A stretch of DNA of 64,000 nt from positions 248,001 to 312,000 of the forward strand of contig NZ_CP146100.1 of the NCBI RefSeq assembly GCF_037023755.1, given 5' to 3'. The stretch is from Saccharopolyspora sp. SCSIO 74807. GTDB taxonomy: Bacteria; Actinomycetota; Actinomycetes; Mycobacteriales; Pseudonocardiaceae. The notes beneath the pieces were generated by a model that worked only from the letters and a program-made list of their open reading frames with translations, was not told the origin of the DNA and did no database searches. Shown here one piece after another: positions 1-9,284 of this stretch. Position 1 is the stretch's first letter, and every line of letters starts with the position of its first letter. Made by a program: the position numbers and the translations under genes.

Positions 1-370
1 ATGCTCGGTGGGCAGGTGGAGATGACCACCCCCGGGGGCCACCCCCACCTCTGCCTCCCCGTGCACATCATGCGGCCGCACCCTCTTCGGCATCGCGCAC
101 AATGATGCGCTCGCCCAAGTTAGTGATCACGGCCGGTGCCGGTCGACAAACCAGCGGTGGAGATACCGGGTAAACCTTCGCGGTATTCCCACCGGCGGGC
201 GCGGGAGTGGCAGGCTCGGCTCCGGCCGCTGGGAATCCCCGAGCCGCCGCGGAAGTTGAACGGATCGCGGCGGACATCGTCCGGCGATTACCCCGCAGGA
301 CCGGCGAACCAAACGCGCAGCGGCCCGAACACCGACCCGACCGGCCCCGGCACGCACCCGACAGCACAGG
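1..370. other. Left edge, no supported gene
   Basis: I could not support a gene in this stretch. Short open frames exist on both strands, but none has a convincing ribosome binding site, a recognisable domain or strong codon bias over a useful length. It probably contains the promoter of the mycothione reductase gene that follows, and possibly the start of a minus-strand gene lying left of the window. That second point is a guess from the layout. Confidence 0.4.
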
Positions 371-1777
371 ATGGACATGCCCCACTTCGACCTGGTCATC
401 ATCGGCAGCGGCTCCGGCAACTCGATCGCCGACGAGCGGTTCGCCGACTGGAACGTCGCGTTCGTGGAGAAGGGCATCGGCAGCGCCTCCTCCTACGGCG
501 GGACCTGCCTGAACGTGGGCTGCATCCCGACGAAGATGCTGGTGCACACCGCCGACGTCGCCGCGGCACCCGGCGCCGGGAGCAGGCTCGGGGTCGACCT
601 CGAACTGCGGGACGTGCGCTGGCGCGACATCCGGGACCGGATCTTCGGCCGGATCGACGCGATCTCCGACGGCGGCAGGCGCTACCGCGCAGCGGGCAGC
701 GACAACGTGACGCTGTTCGAGGGCGAGGCGCGGTTCACCGGTATCAAGCAACTCACCGTCGAGACCGCGGACGGGCCCGAGACGCTGACCGCCGACCGGT
801 TCGTGGTCGCCGCGGGCGGGCGGCCGACGACTCCGGACATCCCCGGCATCGACGACACCGGTTTCCACACCAGCGACAGCGTGATGCGGCTGGACGCGCT
901 GCCGCCCCGGATGATCATCCTCGGCACCGGGTTCGTCGGCGCCGAGTTCGCGCACGTGTTCTCCGCGCTGGGCGTCGAGGTCACCGTGATCGGGCGATCC
1001 GGGCGGCTGCTGCGCGCCGAGGACGTCGACGTCTCGGAGCGGTTCACCGAGCTGGCCGCCGAACGCTGGGACGTGCGGCTGAACCGCAAGGCGCTCGCGG
1101 CCGAACGAGACGGCGACGTCGTGCGGCTGCACCTGGAAGGCCCGGACGGCGCGGAAACCGTCGAGGCCGAGCAGTTGCTGGTAGCCGTCGGCCGCGAACC
1201 CAACAGCGACCTGATCGATGCCGAGACCGGCGGGCTGCGGCTGCGCGCCGACCGCAAGATCGAGGTCGACTCCCGGCAGCGGACCTCCGTGGACGGGGTG
1301 TGGGCGCTGGGCGACATCAGCTCCGATCACGAGCTCAAGCACGTCGCCAACCACGAGATGCGGGTCGTGCAGCACAACCTGCTGCACCCGGACGAGCAGA
1401 TCGAGTCCGACCACGCGCACGTGCCGCACGCGGTGTTCTCCGCGCCGCAGATCGCCGCGGTCGGGCTCACCGAGCAGGACGCCCAGGCGCACGGCGTCGA
1501 GTACGTCAGCAAGGTCCAGGAGTACGGCGCGATCGCCTACGGCTGGGCGATGGAGGACACCACCGGTTTCGCCAAGCTGCTCGCCGACCCGGCGAGCGGC
1601 CGGATCCTCGGCGCGCACATCATCGGGCCGCAGGCCCCGACGCTGCTGCAACCGCTGGTGCAGGCGATGGAGTTCGGCCTGGACGCCCGCCGGATGGCGC
1701 GCGGCCAGTACTGGATCCACCCGGCGATGCCGGAACTGCTGGAGAACGCGCTGCTCGGCCTGCCGCTCGCGGAATGA
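371..1777 (+). CDS. mtr: Mycothione reductase
   Basis: This 468-residue flavoprotein reduces mycothione, the disulfide of mycothiol, to mycothiol with NADPH. It keeps the cytosolic thiol pool of actinobacteria reduced. The FAD-binding GSGSGNS lies at residues 12-18, where glutathione reductases have GxGxxG. The redox-active disulfide is Cys46/Cys51 in GGTCLNVGCIPTK. The second nucleotide-binding fold is near residues 180-205 (GTGFVGAEF). The C-terminal catalytic pair is His450 and Glu455 in WIHPAMPELLE. The length is normal for the family. ATG 377 is an alternative start, because the Shine-Dalgarno signal is weak for both. The stop overlaps a phosphoesterase gene, suggesting co-translation. 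Confidence 0.93.
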   Translation: MDMPHFDLVIIGSGSGNSIADERFADWNVAFVEKGIGSASSYGGTCLNVGCIPTKMLVHTADVAAAPGAGSRLGVDLELRDVRWRDIRDRIFGRIDAISDGGRRYRAAGSDNVTLFEGEARFTGIKQLTVETADGPETLTADRFVVAAGGRPTTPDIPGIDDTGFHTSDSVMRLDALPPRMIILGTGFVGAEFAHVFSALGVEVTVIGRSGRLLRAEDVDVSERFTELAAERWDVRLNRKALAAERDGDVVRLHLEGPDGAETVEAEQLLVAVGREPNSDLIDAETGGLRLRADRKIEVDSRQRTSVDGVWALGDISSDHELKHVANHEMRVVQHNLLHPDEQIESDHAHVPHAVFSAPQIAAVGLTEQDAQAHGVEYVSKVQEYGAIAYGWAMEDTTGFAKLLADPASGRILGAHIIGPQAPTLLQPLVQAMEFGLDARRMARGQYWIHPAMPELLENALLGLPLAE

Positions 1778-2301
1778 CCCGGTCGCGAGGAGTGCCGTTG
1801 CGCCTGCTGCTGATCGCGGACACGCACCTGCCCAAACGGGCCAAGGCGCTGCCGGACGAGGTGTGGTCGCAGGTCGATGCGGCCGACGTGGTCTTCCACG
1901 CCGGTGACTGGGTCGAGCCCTACCTGCTCGACGAGCTGGCCGAGCGCAGCGCGCGGCTGATCGGCGTCCACGGCAACAACGACGGCGACGAGTTGCGGCG
2001 CCGGTTGCCGGAGGTGGCACGCGCGGAACTCGGTGGGCTGCGGTTCGCGATGGTGCACGAGACCGGCGCAGCGCAAGGCAGGGAGCGGCGTTGCGACAAG
2101 GCGTACCCGGACGTCGACGTGCTGGTGTTCGGGCACAGCCACATCCCGTGGGACAGCGTGACGCCGGCCGGGATGCGGCTGCTCAACCCCGGTTCGCCGA
2201 CGGATCGGCGGCGGCAACCGCATTGCACCTACCTGACCGCCGACCTCACCGCCGGCGGCCTCGGCGAGGTGCAGCTGCACCGGCTGCCCGGGCGCGGGTG
2301 A
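1774..2301 (+). CDS. YfcE/MJ0936-like metallophosphoesterase
   Basis: A calcineurin-like phosphoesterase of about 175 residues in the small YfcE/MJ0936 class, probably a soluble phosphodiesterase of unknown natural substrate. The dimetal motifs run in order: IADTHLP near the N-terminus, HAGDW, the GNNDG signature, the HETG histidine and GHSHIP towards the C-terminus. ATG 1774 overlaps the mtr stop as ATGA. In-frame GTG 1792 and TTG 1798 are alternatives, and GAGGAG at 1787-1792 fits TTG 1798 well, so the true protein may begin eight residues later. The coupling to mtr suggests one transcript, but no functional link is known to me. Confidence 0.85.
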   Translation: MTRSRGVPLRLLLIADTHLPKRAKALPDEVWSQVDAADVVFHAGDWVEPYLLDELAERSARLIGVHGNNDGDELRRRLPEVARAELGGLRFAMVHETGAAQGRERRCDKAYPDVDVLVFGHSHIPWDSVTPAGMRLLNPGSPTDRRRQPHCTYLTADLTAGGLGEVQLHRLPGRG

Positions 2302-2325
2302 GCCGCCCGTCCGGATCGTGCGGGT

Positions 2326-3648
2326 TCAGATCGTTCGGGGCCGCCCGGCCAGGAATCCGATCACGGTCTGCGCGGTGATGAAGCCGAGCACGGCGGTCAG
2401 CGAGGCCGACCAGCTGCCGGTGATCTCGTGCAGCACGCCGAACAGGAACGGGCCCACCGAGGCGACGACGTAGCCGATGCTCTGCGACATGGCCGACAAC
2501 TGGCCGGTGTCGGCGGTGTTGGTGGTGCGCAGCGAGATCAGCGCCAGTGCGAGCGAGATCGCGCTCACGCTCACGCCGATCAGCAGCGCCCACAGCAGCG
2601 GCGCCGCCAGCGGTGCGAGCAGCAACCCGAGCACACCGGCCAGCGGCGGCACCCCCATCAGCACCGCCCACCAGGACTGCCCGCGGGTCCGGGTCACGAG
2701 CGGCGGCAGCACCATGTTGATCGGCACGCCGACCAGCAGCAGCACCCCCATCAGCACGCCGACCGTGGTCGCGTCCATCCCGGCGCCCTTGAACACCTCG
2801 GGCAGCCAGCCCATCACGATGTACGCGGTGGTCGACTGCAGGCCGAAATAGCCGGTGACCAGCCAGGCGAGCGGGCTGCGCAGCATCGAACGCATGCCGG
2901 TCCCGGGCTCGGCCGCGGCCACCGTCCTGCCGGTGCGGCGACTGCCGGGCACCCACACGAGCAGCGCCGCCAGCGCCAGCACCATCCAGGTCGCCAGCGC
3001 TAGCCGCCAGCTGCCGACGAGCGAGTCCAGCCAGGGCGTGACCGCCGATCCGGCGGCACTGCCTGCGGCCAGCGCCGTCGTGTACAGCCCGGTCGCGGCG
3101 CCGACCCGGTTCGGGAAGGACTCCTTGACCACCACCGGGATCAGCACGTTGCACATCGCGATCGCCACGCAGGCCAGCACGGTCCCGCCCAGCAGCACCC
3201 ACGATCCGCCGAGCACGCGGACCACCAGCGAGACCGTCAGCAACGCCAGCGAACCGCCGACGACGGGGTTCATGCCCCAACGCCGGGACAGCACCGGTGC
3301 GGCCAGCGCCGCGACACCGAAGCACAGCGTGGGCACCGCGGTCACGACGCTGGCCCACGTGCTGCTCGCGCCGACCGAGTCGCGCACTTCGCCGAGGATC
3401 GAGCTGAGGCTGGTCACGGCGGGACGCATGTTCGCCGAGGCCAGCGCCACTCCCGCCAGCAGCAGCGCGCCTCCTGCCAACGCGCGGTGCCGGGTGTTGA
3501 CCACGTTCTCCGCGGCGCCCTCGTTCGGCAGCGCTTCGGCCCGGGACAGCGGTCCGGAACCGTCGGTGGTGCTGGCATCCTGGGCCGCCACGTCGCGGTT
3601 CCCGCGATCGTGGGCGTGCTGGGTGTGCGACTCGGCAGACATCGCCAC
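2326..3648 (-). CDS. CynX/NimT-family MFS transporter
   Basis: A 440-residue major facilitator protein with about twelve hydrophobic segments after a polar 45-residue N-terminal tail. The pattern (ALASANMRPAVTSLSSIL early, then a long loop near the middle) matches the CynX/NimT group, which includes cyanate and 2-nitroimidazole transporters. The substrate cannot be told from sequence. GTG 3648 and ATG 3642 are both possible starts, and the short gap to the divergent regulator leaves almost no leader. The divergent GntR-family gene very likely controls it. A second member of the same family is encoded at 48909-50126. Confidence 0.85.
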   Translation of the reverse strand: MAMSAESHTQHAHDRGNRDVAAQDASTTDGSGPLSRAEALPNEGAAENVVNTRHRALAGGALLLAGVALASANMRPAVTSLSSILGEVRDSVGASSTWASVVTAVPTLCFGVAALAAPVLSRRWGMNPVVGGSLALLTVSLVVRVLGGSWVLLGGTVLACVAIAMCNVLIPVVVKESFPNRVGAATGLYTTALAAGSAAGSAVTPWLDSLVGSWRLALATWMVLALAALLVWVPGSRRTGRTVAAAEPGTGMRSMLRSPLAWLVTGYFGLQSTTAYIVMGWLPEVFKGAGMDATTVGVLMGVLLLVGVPINMVLPPLVTRTRGQSWWAVLMGVPPLAGVLGLLLAPLAAPLLWALLIGVSVSAISLALALISLRTTNTADTGQLSAMSQSIGYVVASVGPFLFGVLHEITGSWSASLTAVLGFITAQTVIGFLAGRPRTI

Positions 3649-3691
3649 CTATTCTGTCAAACGTAGGATGTTCGGACGAAAGGATGTCCCC

Positions 3692-4384
3692 TTGCCTCTG
3701 GTCAACACCCAGCGAACCGGGTTGGTCGACCAGGTCATCGCGCAGATGCGCGAACTGGTCAGCTCCGGCGAGTGGCCGCTCGGCCGGCGCATCCCCACCG
3801 AGGCCGAACTGGTCACCGCGCTCGGCGTCGGCCGCAACACCGTCCGCGAGGCGGTGCGCGCGCTCGCGCACGCGGGACTGCTCGAGGTCCGGCAGGGCGA
3901 CGGCACGTTCGTCCGGGCCACCAACGAGCTCTCCGGCGCGGTGCGCAGGCTGTACGGCTCGGAACTGCGCCAGATCCTGGAAGTGCGCCGCGCGCTGGAA
4001 GTGGAAGCCGCCCGGCTGGCCGCCACCGCCCGCACCGACGAGGACCTCGCGGAGCTGGAAACCCTGCTGGCCGCCCGCGACGAGGCCGCGGCAGGCCGGG
4101 ACCGCGAACACTTCAGCGCCGCCGACACCCGGTTCCACCTGCGGATGGTGGCCGCCTCGCACAACCCGGTGCTGATCGGGCTCTACGACGGGGTCAGCGA
4201 GGCGGTGCAGTCCAGCGTGGCGACCACGCACGACCCGGCGCAGCCGCCGCCCGTGTCGCACACCGCGCTGCTCGACGCGGTGCGCGCGGGCGAACCGGAG
4301 CGGGCCGCGGGCGAGGCTTGCGGGTTCCTGGAAGAACTGCTGGCGGAGATCGGCGCTCAGCCGGAGCAGCCGGCGTCCCCGTAG
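3692..4384 (+). CDS. FadR-subfamily GntR transcriptional regulator
   Basis: A DNA-binding regulator of about 230 residues. The N-terminal winged helix-turn-helix is typical of GntR proteins (IPTEAELVTALGVGRNTVREA, in part) and is followed by a helical FCD ligand-binding domain with the expected acidic and histidine residues (DTRFHLRMV, later SHTALLDAV). It probably represses the divergent MFS gene and itself. I chose TTG 3692 because AAAGGA at 3679-3684 is well spaced and TAGGAT at 3664-3669 looks like a -10 element. ATG 3668 lies in frame but inside that putative -10. The 3' end overlaps a coding-like minus-strand frame that ends at 4357. Confidence 0.85.
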   Translation: MPLVNTQRTGLVDQVIAQMRELVSSGEWPLGRRIPTEAELVTALGVGRNTVREAVRALAHAGLLEVRQGDGTFVRATNELSGAVRRLYGSELRQILEVRRALEVEAARLAATARTDEDLAELETLLAARDEAAAGRDREHFSAADTRFHLRMVAASHNPVLIGLYDGVSEAVQSSVATTHDPAQPPPVSHTALLDAVRAGEPERAAGEACGFLEELLAEIGAQPEQPASP

Positions 4385-4482
4385 TCCAGCTGCCCCCAAT
4401 CGGGCTGCCCGTAGTCGGTGCCCACGTCGAAGACCTCGCCGGCCGCTTCACCACCGACGGGCGCCGTCCGCGGAATCGGCAC
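4357..4482 (-). other. Coding-like continuation of antitoxin frame
   Basis: This is a 41-codon open stretch in the frame next to the antitoxin ORF. It has almost exclusively G or C at third positions and an acidic, aromatic C-terminus (EVFDVGTDYGQPDWG). It overlaps the last 28 nt of the convergent GntR gene. A single-base shift near 4490-4500 would join it to the antitoxin N-terminus and give a protein of about 80 residues, the usual antitoxin length. GTG 4482 could alternatively start an independent small protein. Confidence 0.45.
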
Positions 4483-4603
4483 GTCGCAGCACCGCCGACG
4501 GGGCACCGAACCGGGTGATCACGATCTCCTCGCCGGACTCGGCCCGGTCGAGCAGCTCGGGCAGCCGCGCCTGCGCTTCCTCCGCGGAGAATCGGGTGCT
4601 CAT
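4448..4603 (-). CDS. Phd/YefM-like antitoxin fragment, probably frameshifted
   Basis: A 51-residue ORF whose first 40 residues look like a prevent-host-death antitoxin: MSTRFSAEEAQARLPELL followed by EEIVITRFGAPSAVL. Such antitoxins use this N-terminal part to bind DNA and a longer C-terminal tail to block a toxin. After about codon 40 the reading frame loses its strong third-position GC bias, while the neighbouring frame gains it and stays open to 4357. The ORF starts 10 nt downstream of the cobQ stop. No toxin gene is adjacent. It is either a decayed antitoxin, a sequencing indel or a solitary regulator. Confidence 0.5.
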   Translation of the reverse strand: MSTRFSAEEAQARLPELLDRAESGEEIVITRFGAPSAVLRRADSADGARRW

Positions 4604-4613
4604 GACGCAGACG

Positions 4614-6158
4614 CTACGCCCGTGGAGATCCTCCCGGCACCGCATTCGGTCCGATCACCGGCATCCCGGCGGGCGCACCGCCGTCGAGCAGCTTGCGCAG
4701 CGCACCGGTGTCCAGGTGCCGCTCGACCAGATCGCCGAGCAGGTCGAGCTGGGCTTCGCGCAGCGCGGCGAACGAGGTGCCCGCGGCGACGGCGAACCCG
4801 TCCCGGCCGGACCGCTCGGCCGCGAACGCGAGGAACCGGCGGCGGAACGCGTCGTTCTCGAACAGCCCGTGCCAGTGCGTGCCGCCGACCGACCCGGCCA
4901 ACGCGCCCTCCGGAACACCTTCGTCCGAGGTCAACAGCGGTTCCAGCGCGTCGCCCCTGCGCACCGGCAGGCCGTGGTGGATCTCGTAGCCGGAAACGGG
5001 TTCGCCGAACGCGGTGCCCGCGGGCCGCCGCAGCGTCTTCTCCGGCGCGAACTCGATCTCCAGGTCCAGCAGGCCGAGGCCGTCGACTACTCCCCCACCG
5101 GATTCGACCTCGTCGACGATGCGCCCCGACAGCATCTGGAAACCGCCGCAGATGCCGAAGACCGGCAGTCCCGCCCGCGCGTGCGCGAGCACCGCGTCGG
5201 CCAGGCCGGTGCGGTGCAGCCAAGCCAGGTCCTCGACGGTCGCCTTCGACCCGGGCAGCACGACCAGATCCGCGTCGGTGAGCCGCGAAGGCTCGGTGAC
5301 GAACCGGACGGCCACCCCCGGCTCCGCGGCCAGCGCCTCGATGTCGGTGGCGTTGGAGATGCGCGGCAGCTTCGGCACCGCGACCCGCAGCCACTGGTCA
5401 CCGCGCGGCGGCTGCGGCCTGCCGACGACACCGTCGGCCACGTAGGACAGCGAATCCTCCGCGTCCAGCCACAACTCCTCGGCCCACGGCAGCACGCCCT
5501 GCACCGGACGGCCGGTCAGCGCCCGCACCTGTTCCAGACCGGGTTCCAGCAGCGCCGGATCGCCCCGGAACTTGTTGATCACGAACCCGCTGACCAGCGC
5601 TTGATCGGCGGCGTCCAGCAGCGCCAAGGTGCCGTAGAGCGAGGCGAACACCCCGCCGCGGTCGATGTCGCCGACCACCAGCACCGGTAGTTCCGCGGCC
5701 CGGGCCAAGCCCATGTTCGCGATGTCGGTGGCCCGCAGGTTGATCTCCGCGGGCGAGCCGGCGCCTTCGCAGATGACGTGGTCGTACTCGCCGCGCAGCT
5801 GCTCCAGCGTCGCCGCCACGGTTTCCAGCAGCGCGGCCTTGCGCTGCCGGTAGGACAGCGCGGTCACCGAACCGTCCGCCCGGCCCAGCACCACGACCTG
5901 CGAACTCCGGTCGCCGCCCGGCTTGAGCAGCACCGGGTTGTAGCGCACCGACGGCTCCAGCCCGCAGGCCGCGGACTGCACGGCCTGCGCCCGGCCGATC
6001 TCGCCGCCGTCCGGGCACACCACCGAGTTGTTCGACATGTTCTGCGCCTTGAACGGCGCCACCCGGGCCCCGGCGCGGGCCAGCCACCGGCAGATCCCGG
6101 CGACCACGACGCTCTTGCCCGCGTCCGAGGTGGTCCCGGCGACCAGCAGCCCGCTCAC
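4614..6158 (-). CDS. cobQ: Cobyric acid synthase
   Basis: A 514-residue glutamine-dependent amidotransferase that amidates adenosylcobyrinic acid a,c-diamide at four carboxylates late in cobalamin synthesis. The N-terminal half is a dethiobiotin-synthetase-like P-loop domain ([20 protein letters not shown], residues 5-24) with the family-typical [10 protein letters not shown]. The C-terminal half is a class I glutaminase with the nucleophile in [10 protein letters not shown] and a histidine in [12 protein letters not shown] 6158 overlaps the map stop by 4 nt (GTGA), so the two genes are translationally coupled. No other cobalamin gene is in the window, and no cobalamin riboswitch was seen. 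Confidence 0.92.
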   Translation of the reverse strand: MSGLLVAGTTSDAGKSVVVAGICRWLARAGARVAPFKAQNMSNNSVVCPDGGEIGRAQAVQSAACGLEPSVRYNPVLLKPGGDRSSQVVVLGRADGSVTALSYRQRKAALLETVAATLEQLRGEYDHVICEGAGSPAEINLRATDIANMGLARAAELPVLVVGDIDRGGVFASLYGTLALLDAADQALVSGFVINKFRGDPALLEPGLEQVRALTGRPVQGVLPWAEELWLDAEDSLSYVADGVVGRPQPPRGDQWLRVAVPKLPRISNATDIEALAAEPGVAVRFVTEPSRLTDADLVVLPGSKATVEDLAWLHRTGLADAVLAHARAGLPVFGICGGFQMLSGRIVDEVESGGGVVDGLGLLDLEIEFAPEKTLRRPAGTAFGEPVSGYEIHHGLPVRRGDALEPLLTSDEGVPEGALAGSVGGTHWHGLFENDAFRRRFLAFAAERSGRDGFAVAAGTSFAALREAQLDLLGDLVERHLDTGALRKLLDGGAPAGMPVIGPNAVPGGSPRA

Positions 6159-7012
6159 GGCAGGGTGAGGATCTCGTTGCCGTCCTCGGTGATCAGGATG
6201 GTGTGCTCGAACTGGGCGGTCCAGCTCTTGTCCCGGGTGGTCACCGTCCACTCGTCGTCCCACATGTCGTACTCGTGGGTGCCGAGGGTGATCATCGGCT
6301 CGATGGTGAACGTCATGCCCGGTTCCAGCACGGTCTGCACCGACGGCTCGTCGTAGTGCAGCACCACCAGGCCGCTGTGGAACGCGCGCCCGATGCCGTG
6401 CCCGGTGAAGTCGCGCACCACGCCGTAGCCGAAGCGCTTCGCGTAGGACTCGATGACCCGGCCGATGACGTTGAGCTGGCGCCCCGGCTTGGCCGCGCGG
6501 ATGCCGCGCATCGTGGCCTCGTGGGTGCGCTCGACCAGCAGCTTCGCCTCCTCGGAGACGTCGCCTGCCAGGAAGGTGGCGTTGGTGTCGCCGTGCACGC
6601 CGCCGATGTAGCCGGTGACGTCGACGTTCACGATGTCGCCGTCCTCGATCACCGTCGAGTCCGGGATGCCGTGGCAGATCACCTCGTTCAGCGAGGTGCA
6701 GCAGGACTTCGGGAAACCGCGGTAGCCCAGCGTGGACGGGTAGGCGCCGTGGTCGACGAAGAACCGGTGCACCGCCTCGTCCACCTGGTCGGTGGTCGCG
6801 CCCGGCTGCACGGCCTTGCCCGCCTCTTCGAGCGCCTGCGCGGCGAGCTTGCAGGACTCCCGCATCGCGGCGATGACCTCGGGCGGCTGCACGTCCGGGT
6901 CGGTGTTGCGCTGCGGAGCGGGTTTGTCGACGTACTCGGGGCGCTGGATCGACGCCGGCACCGGCCGACGGGGGGTCTGCACTCCTGGCTGCAACGGGGC
7001 TCGTACCGGCAT
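6155..7012 (-). CDS. map: Type I methionine aminopeptidase
   Basis: A 285-residue metallo-aminopeptidase that removes initiator methionine from new proteins. The metal ligands are visible in order: Asp in VNVDVTGY, Asp in HGDTNATF, His in GHGIGRAFH, Glu in TIEPMI and Glu in the closing DDEWTVTT. About 45 proline-rich residues precede the catalytic fold ([20 protein letters not shown]). This type Ic extension is found in actinobacterial enzymes and is thought to aid ribosome association. The gene sits upstream of cobQ with overlapping stop and start codons. A 250 bp palindromic repeat block lies just upstream, so its promoter must be in or near that block. Confidence 0.94.
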   Translation of the reverse strand: MPVRAPLQPGVQTPRRPVPASIQRPEYVDKPAPQRNTDPDVQPPEVIAAMRESCKLAAQALEEAGKAVQPGATTDQVDEAVHRFFVDHGAYPSTLGYRGFPKSCCTSLNEVICHGIPDSTVIEDGDIVNVDVTGYIGGVHGDTNATFLAGDVSEEAKLLVERTHEATMRGIRAAKPGRQLNVIGRVIESYAKRFGYGVVRDFTGHGIGRAFHSGLVVLHYDEPSVQTVLEPGMTFTIEPMITLGTHEYDMWDDEWTVTTRDKSWTAQFEHTILITEDGNEILTLP

Positions 7013-7267
7013 GTCCTCACTCTAGAACGTGCGGTCACGGCCCGGTGGCGGCCGGGGGCGCACCGGGTGAACGGACCGTTCGCCCGGGCAGCGCCGGGCA
7101 CCCCTGGCGCTCTCCCAAGCGAACGGAGCACTGAGCGAACGGACCGTTCGACCAATCTAGTGGGACGAACAGGCCGTTCACTCCCGGCAGGAGCACTGCG
7201 TGAACGGACCGTTCGACCAGGCTATTGGGGCGAACGGTCCGTTCACTCCTGGGGAAGTGCTAGCGGA
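7013..7267. repeat. Tandem palindromic repeat block
   Basis: The gap between map and the PBP gene holds repeated copies of the 13-mer GAACGGACCGTTC, itself a palindrome around its centre, at 7069-7081, 7137-7149 and 7202-7214. Variants lie at 7167-7179 and 7232-7244. The block from 7137 and the block from 7202 are imperfect tandem repeats with a 65 bp period. In the second, GTGAACGGACCGTTCG (7200-7215) and its exact complement at 7231-7246 make a 16 bp stem with a 15 nt loop. No ORF explains it. It looks like a small REP- or MITE-like element, and it could also terminate the upstream PBP transcript. Confidence 0.75.
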
Positions 7268-9097
7268 TCAAGGGGTGTTGGTCAGGAAGTTGTTCGCCAC
7301 GTCCACCGCGGGGGTGGAGGAGCCCGCGTCGGTCAGCAGCACCGCGAAGGCCATGTCGCCGCGGTAGCCGACGAACCAGCCGTGCGAGTGCGTGCCGTCG
7401 CCGAACTGCGCCGTGCCGGTCTTGCCGAACACCTCACCGGCACCTGCGACGCCCTTGGCCGTCCCGTCGGTGACGACCTCGCGCATCATCGGCCGCAGCT
7501 GCTCCACCGTCTGCGGCGACAGCGGCTGCGGAGTCGAATCGGCCTTAGTCTGCTCGCCCTGGATCAGCTTCGGCGTGGGCATCGAACCGTTCGCCACGCT
7601 GGCCGAGGCCAGCGCCATCCCGAACGGGCTGGTAAGCACCTGCCCCTGCCCGAAACCGTTGGACGCGCGGCCGGTGATGTTCTGCCCGGGCGGGGCCTGT
7701 CCGGTGATCGTGGTGGCACCCGGCATCACGAAGTCCACGCCGACGCCGAGCTGCTGGGCCGTGTTCGTCAGCGTCTGCGCGGGCATGTCCACGGCCAGCT
7801 GCGCGAACGTGGTGTTGCAGGACTTGGCGAAGGCGGTGTGCAGCGGCACCATGCCGAGCGCGAAGTTCTTGTCGTTCGGCACCGTGCGGCCGTCGAAGAC
7901 CTTGCTCGCCGGGCAGTCCACCGGCTGGTCCTTGGTCACCTTGCCGGTTTCCAGCCCGGCCGCCGCGGTGGCGATCTTGAACGTGGAGCCGGGCGGGAAC
8001 TGGCCGGTCAGCGCGAGCGAACCCTGCGCGTCGGCCGGGTCGTTCTGCGCCACCGCCAGCACGTCGCCGTTGGACGGCCGCATCGCCACGACCATCGCGG
8101 CCTGCGGCACCGGCTGCACCGCCTGCTCGGCGGCCCGCTGCACCTGATCGCTGAGCGTGGTGCTCACCTGCGCGACCGGTTTCGGCGCTTGCTCCTGGAG
8201 CACCTGGGCGGGGGCGCCGTCCGCGTTCGCGGTCGCCACGCTCCAACCGGTGCCCGCCTTGACCTGCTCGTCGGCCTGCTTGGACACACCGGAGAGCACC
8301 TGCGAGGCGTAGCCGCGTTCCGGGGTCACCAGCTGCTGCTTGGCCGGGAACTGCACCCCGGGCAGGTCGTAGATCGCCGGGCGCACCCGCTCGTAGTCGG
8401 CCTGCCGCAACGAGATCACCGAGTACGGCTGCCCGGGCTTGGTCTTCGCGGCACCGTCCAAGATGGACTGCTGGGAGATCTCCGGCTCCACCGGCTTGAT
8501 GCCGTCCGCGAGCTGCGCGGCCACGCCGGGCAGGTCCCCGGCCGCCTGCGGGTCCAGGTTGACGTTGACGATCTGCTCCGGGGTCATCAACGGCTTGCCG
8601 TCGCGGTCGAGCACCGGCTCGGGCTGCGGCGGCTGCTCGTTGAGCGTCAGCGCCTGGCCCGGCCCGAGCTTGGGGTGCAGCACCGACGGCTCCCAGTGCA
8701 CCTTGTAGCCCTGGTCGGTGTCGGCGAGGCGCATGTGGCCCTCGTACTCGAAAACCCGGCCGCCGCCGAGGTCCCAGGTCGCGTAGAACTTGACCGAGGC
8801 GGGGTTCGGGCCCTCGCCTTCGCTCACGTTGCGCACCTCGGTCCGCACGCCCTGCGGGTGCAAGTTGGTCCACGAGCGTTCAAGCGTCTGCTGCGCCTGT
8901 CCCGGCGCGTCGGTGCGCCCCGCGGCGGCCGCGGCGTCCCCGGCCGAGAGCGATCCGAGGAACGACGTGGCGACGTCATGGGCGGACGGGCCGGAGTCGA
9001 ACGCGCCGCAGCCCGCGAGGGGCACCGCCAGCGCCAGCCCGGCCAGTGCGGTCACGGCTCGCGAGGTCCGCGGGTAGAAGATCCGGGAGGAAATCAC
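7268..9097 (-). CDS. Lipoprotein penicillin-binding transpeptidase (class B)
   Basis: A 609-residue D,D-transpeptidase that cross-links peptidoglycan outside the membrane. The N-terminus is a lipoprotein signal with lipobox LAGC at about residues 26-29, so the enzyme is lipid-anchored. An NTF2-like MecA-N domain occupies roughly residues 35-150, followed by a dimerisation region. The transpeptidase motifs are STFK near residue 370, SCN near 427 and KTGTAQ near 559. Mycobacteria carry a similar lipoprotein PBP near their ispG-GNAT genes. GTG 9097 lacks a Shine-Dalgarno signal. CATACT sits 6 nt before it, which would fit a leaderless mRNA. Confidence 0.9.
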   Translation of the reverse strand: MISSRIFYPRTSRAVTALAGLALAVPLAGCGAFDSGPSAHDVATSFLGSLSAGDAAAAAGRTDAPGQAQQTLERSWTNLHPQGVRTEVRNVSEGEGPNPASVKFYATWDLGGGRVFEYEGHMRLADTDQGYKVHWEPSVLHPKLGPGQALTLNEQPPQPEPVLDRDGKPLMTPEQIVNVNLDPQAAGDLPGVAAQLADGIKPVEPEISQQSILDGAAKTKPGQPYSVISLRQADYERVRPAIYDLPGVQFPAKQQLVTPERGYASQVLSGVSKQADEQVKAGTGWSVATANADGAPAQVLQEQAPKPVAQVSTTLSDQVQRAAEQAVQPVPQAAMVVAMRPSNGDVLAVAQNDPADAQGSLALTGQFPPGSTFKIATAAAGLETGKVTKDQPVDCPASKVFDGRTVPNDKNFALGMVPLHTAFAKSCNTTFAQLAVDMPAQTLTNTAQQLGVGVDFVMPGATTITGQAPPGQNITGRASNGFGQGQVLTSPFGMALASASVANGSMPTPKLIQGEQTKADSTPQPLSPQTVEQLRPMMREVVTDGTAKGVAGAGEVFGKTGTAQFGDGTHSHGWFVGYRGDMAFAVLLTDAGSSTPAVDVANNFLTNTP

Positions 9098-9284
9098 GTG
9101 GGAAGTATGCCGAAGGGGTACGACCGTTCCGGGCGCCCACCCACCGTCAGATCATCCGGTCCCGGCACCGGCCGCAGGCGTTGAGCCGATCGTCGCCGGG
9201 CACTCCCGCTTCGCCTGGGCCGAACGGCGCAGCACAGCACCCGCCGGTACGCCTTGGTGCGGGGTCTCCCGCGGAAGAAAGGAT

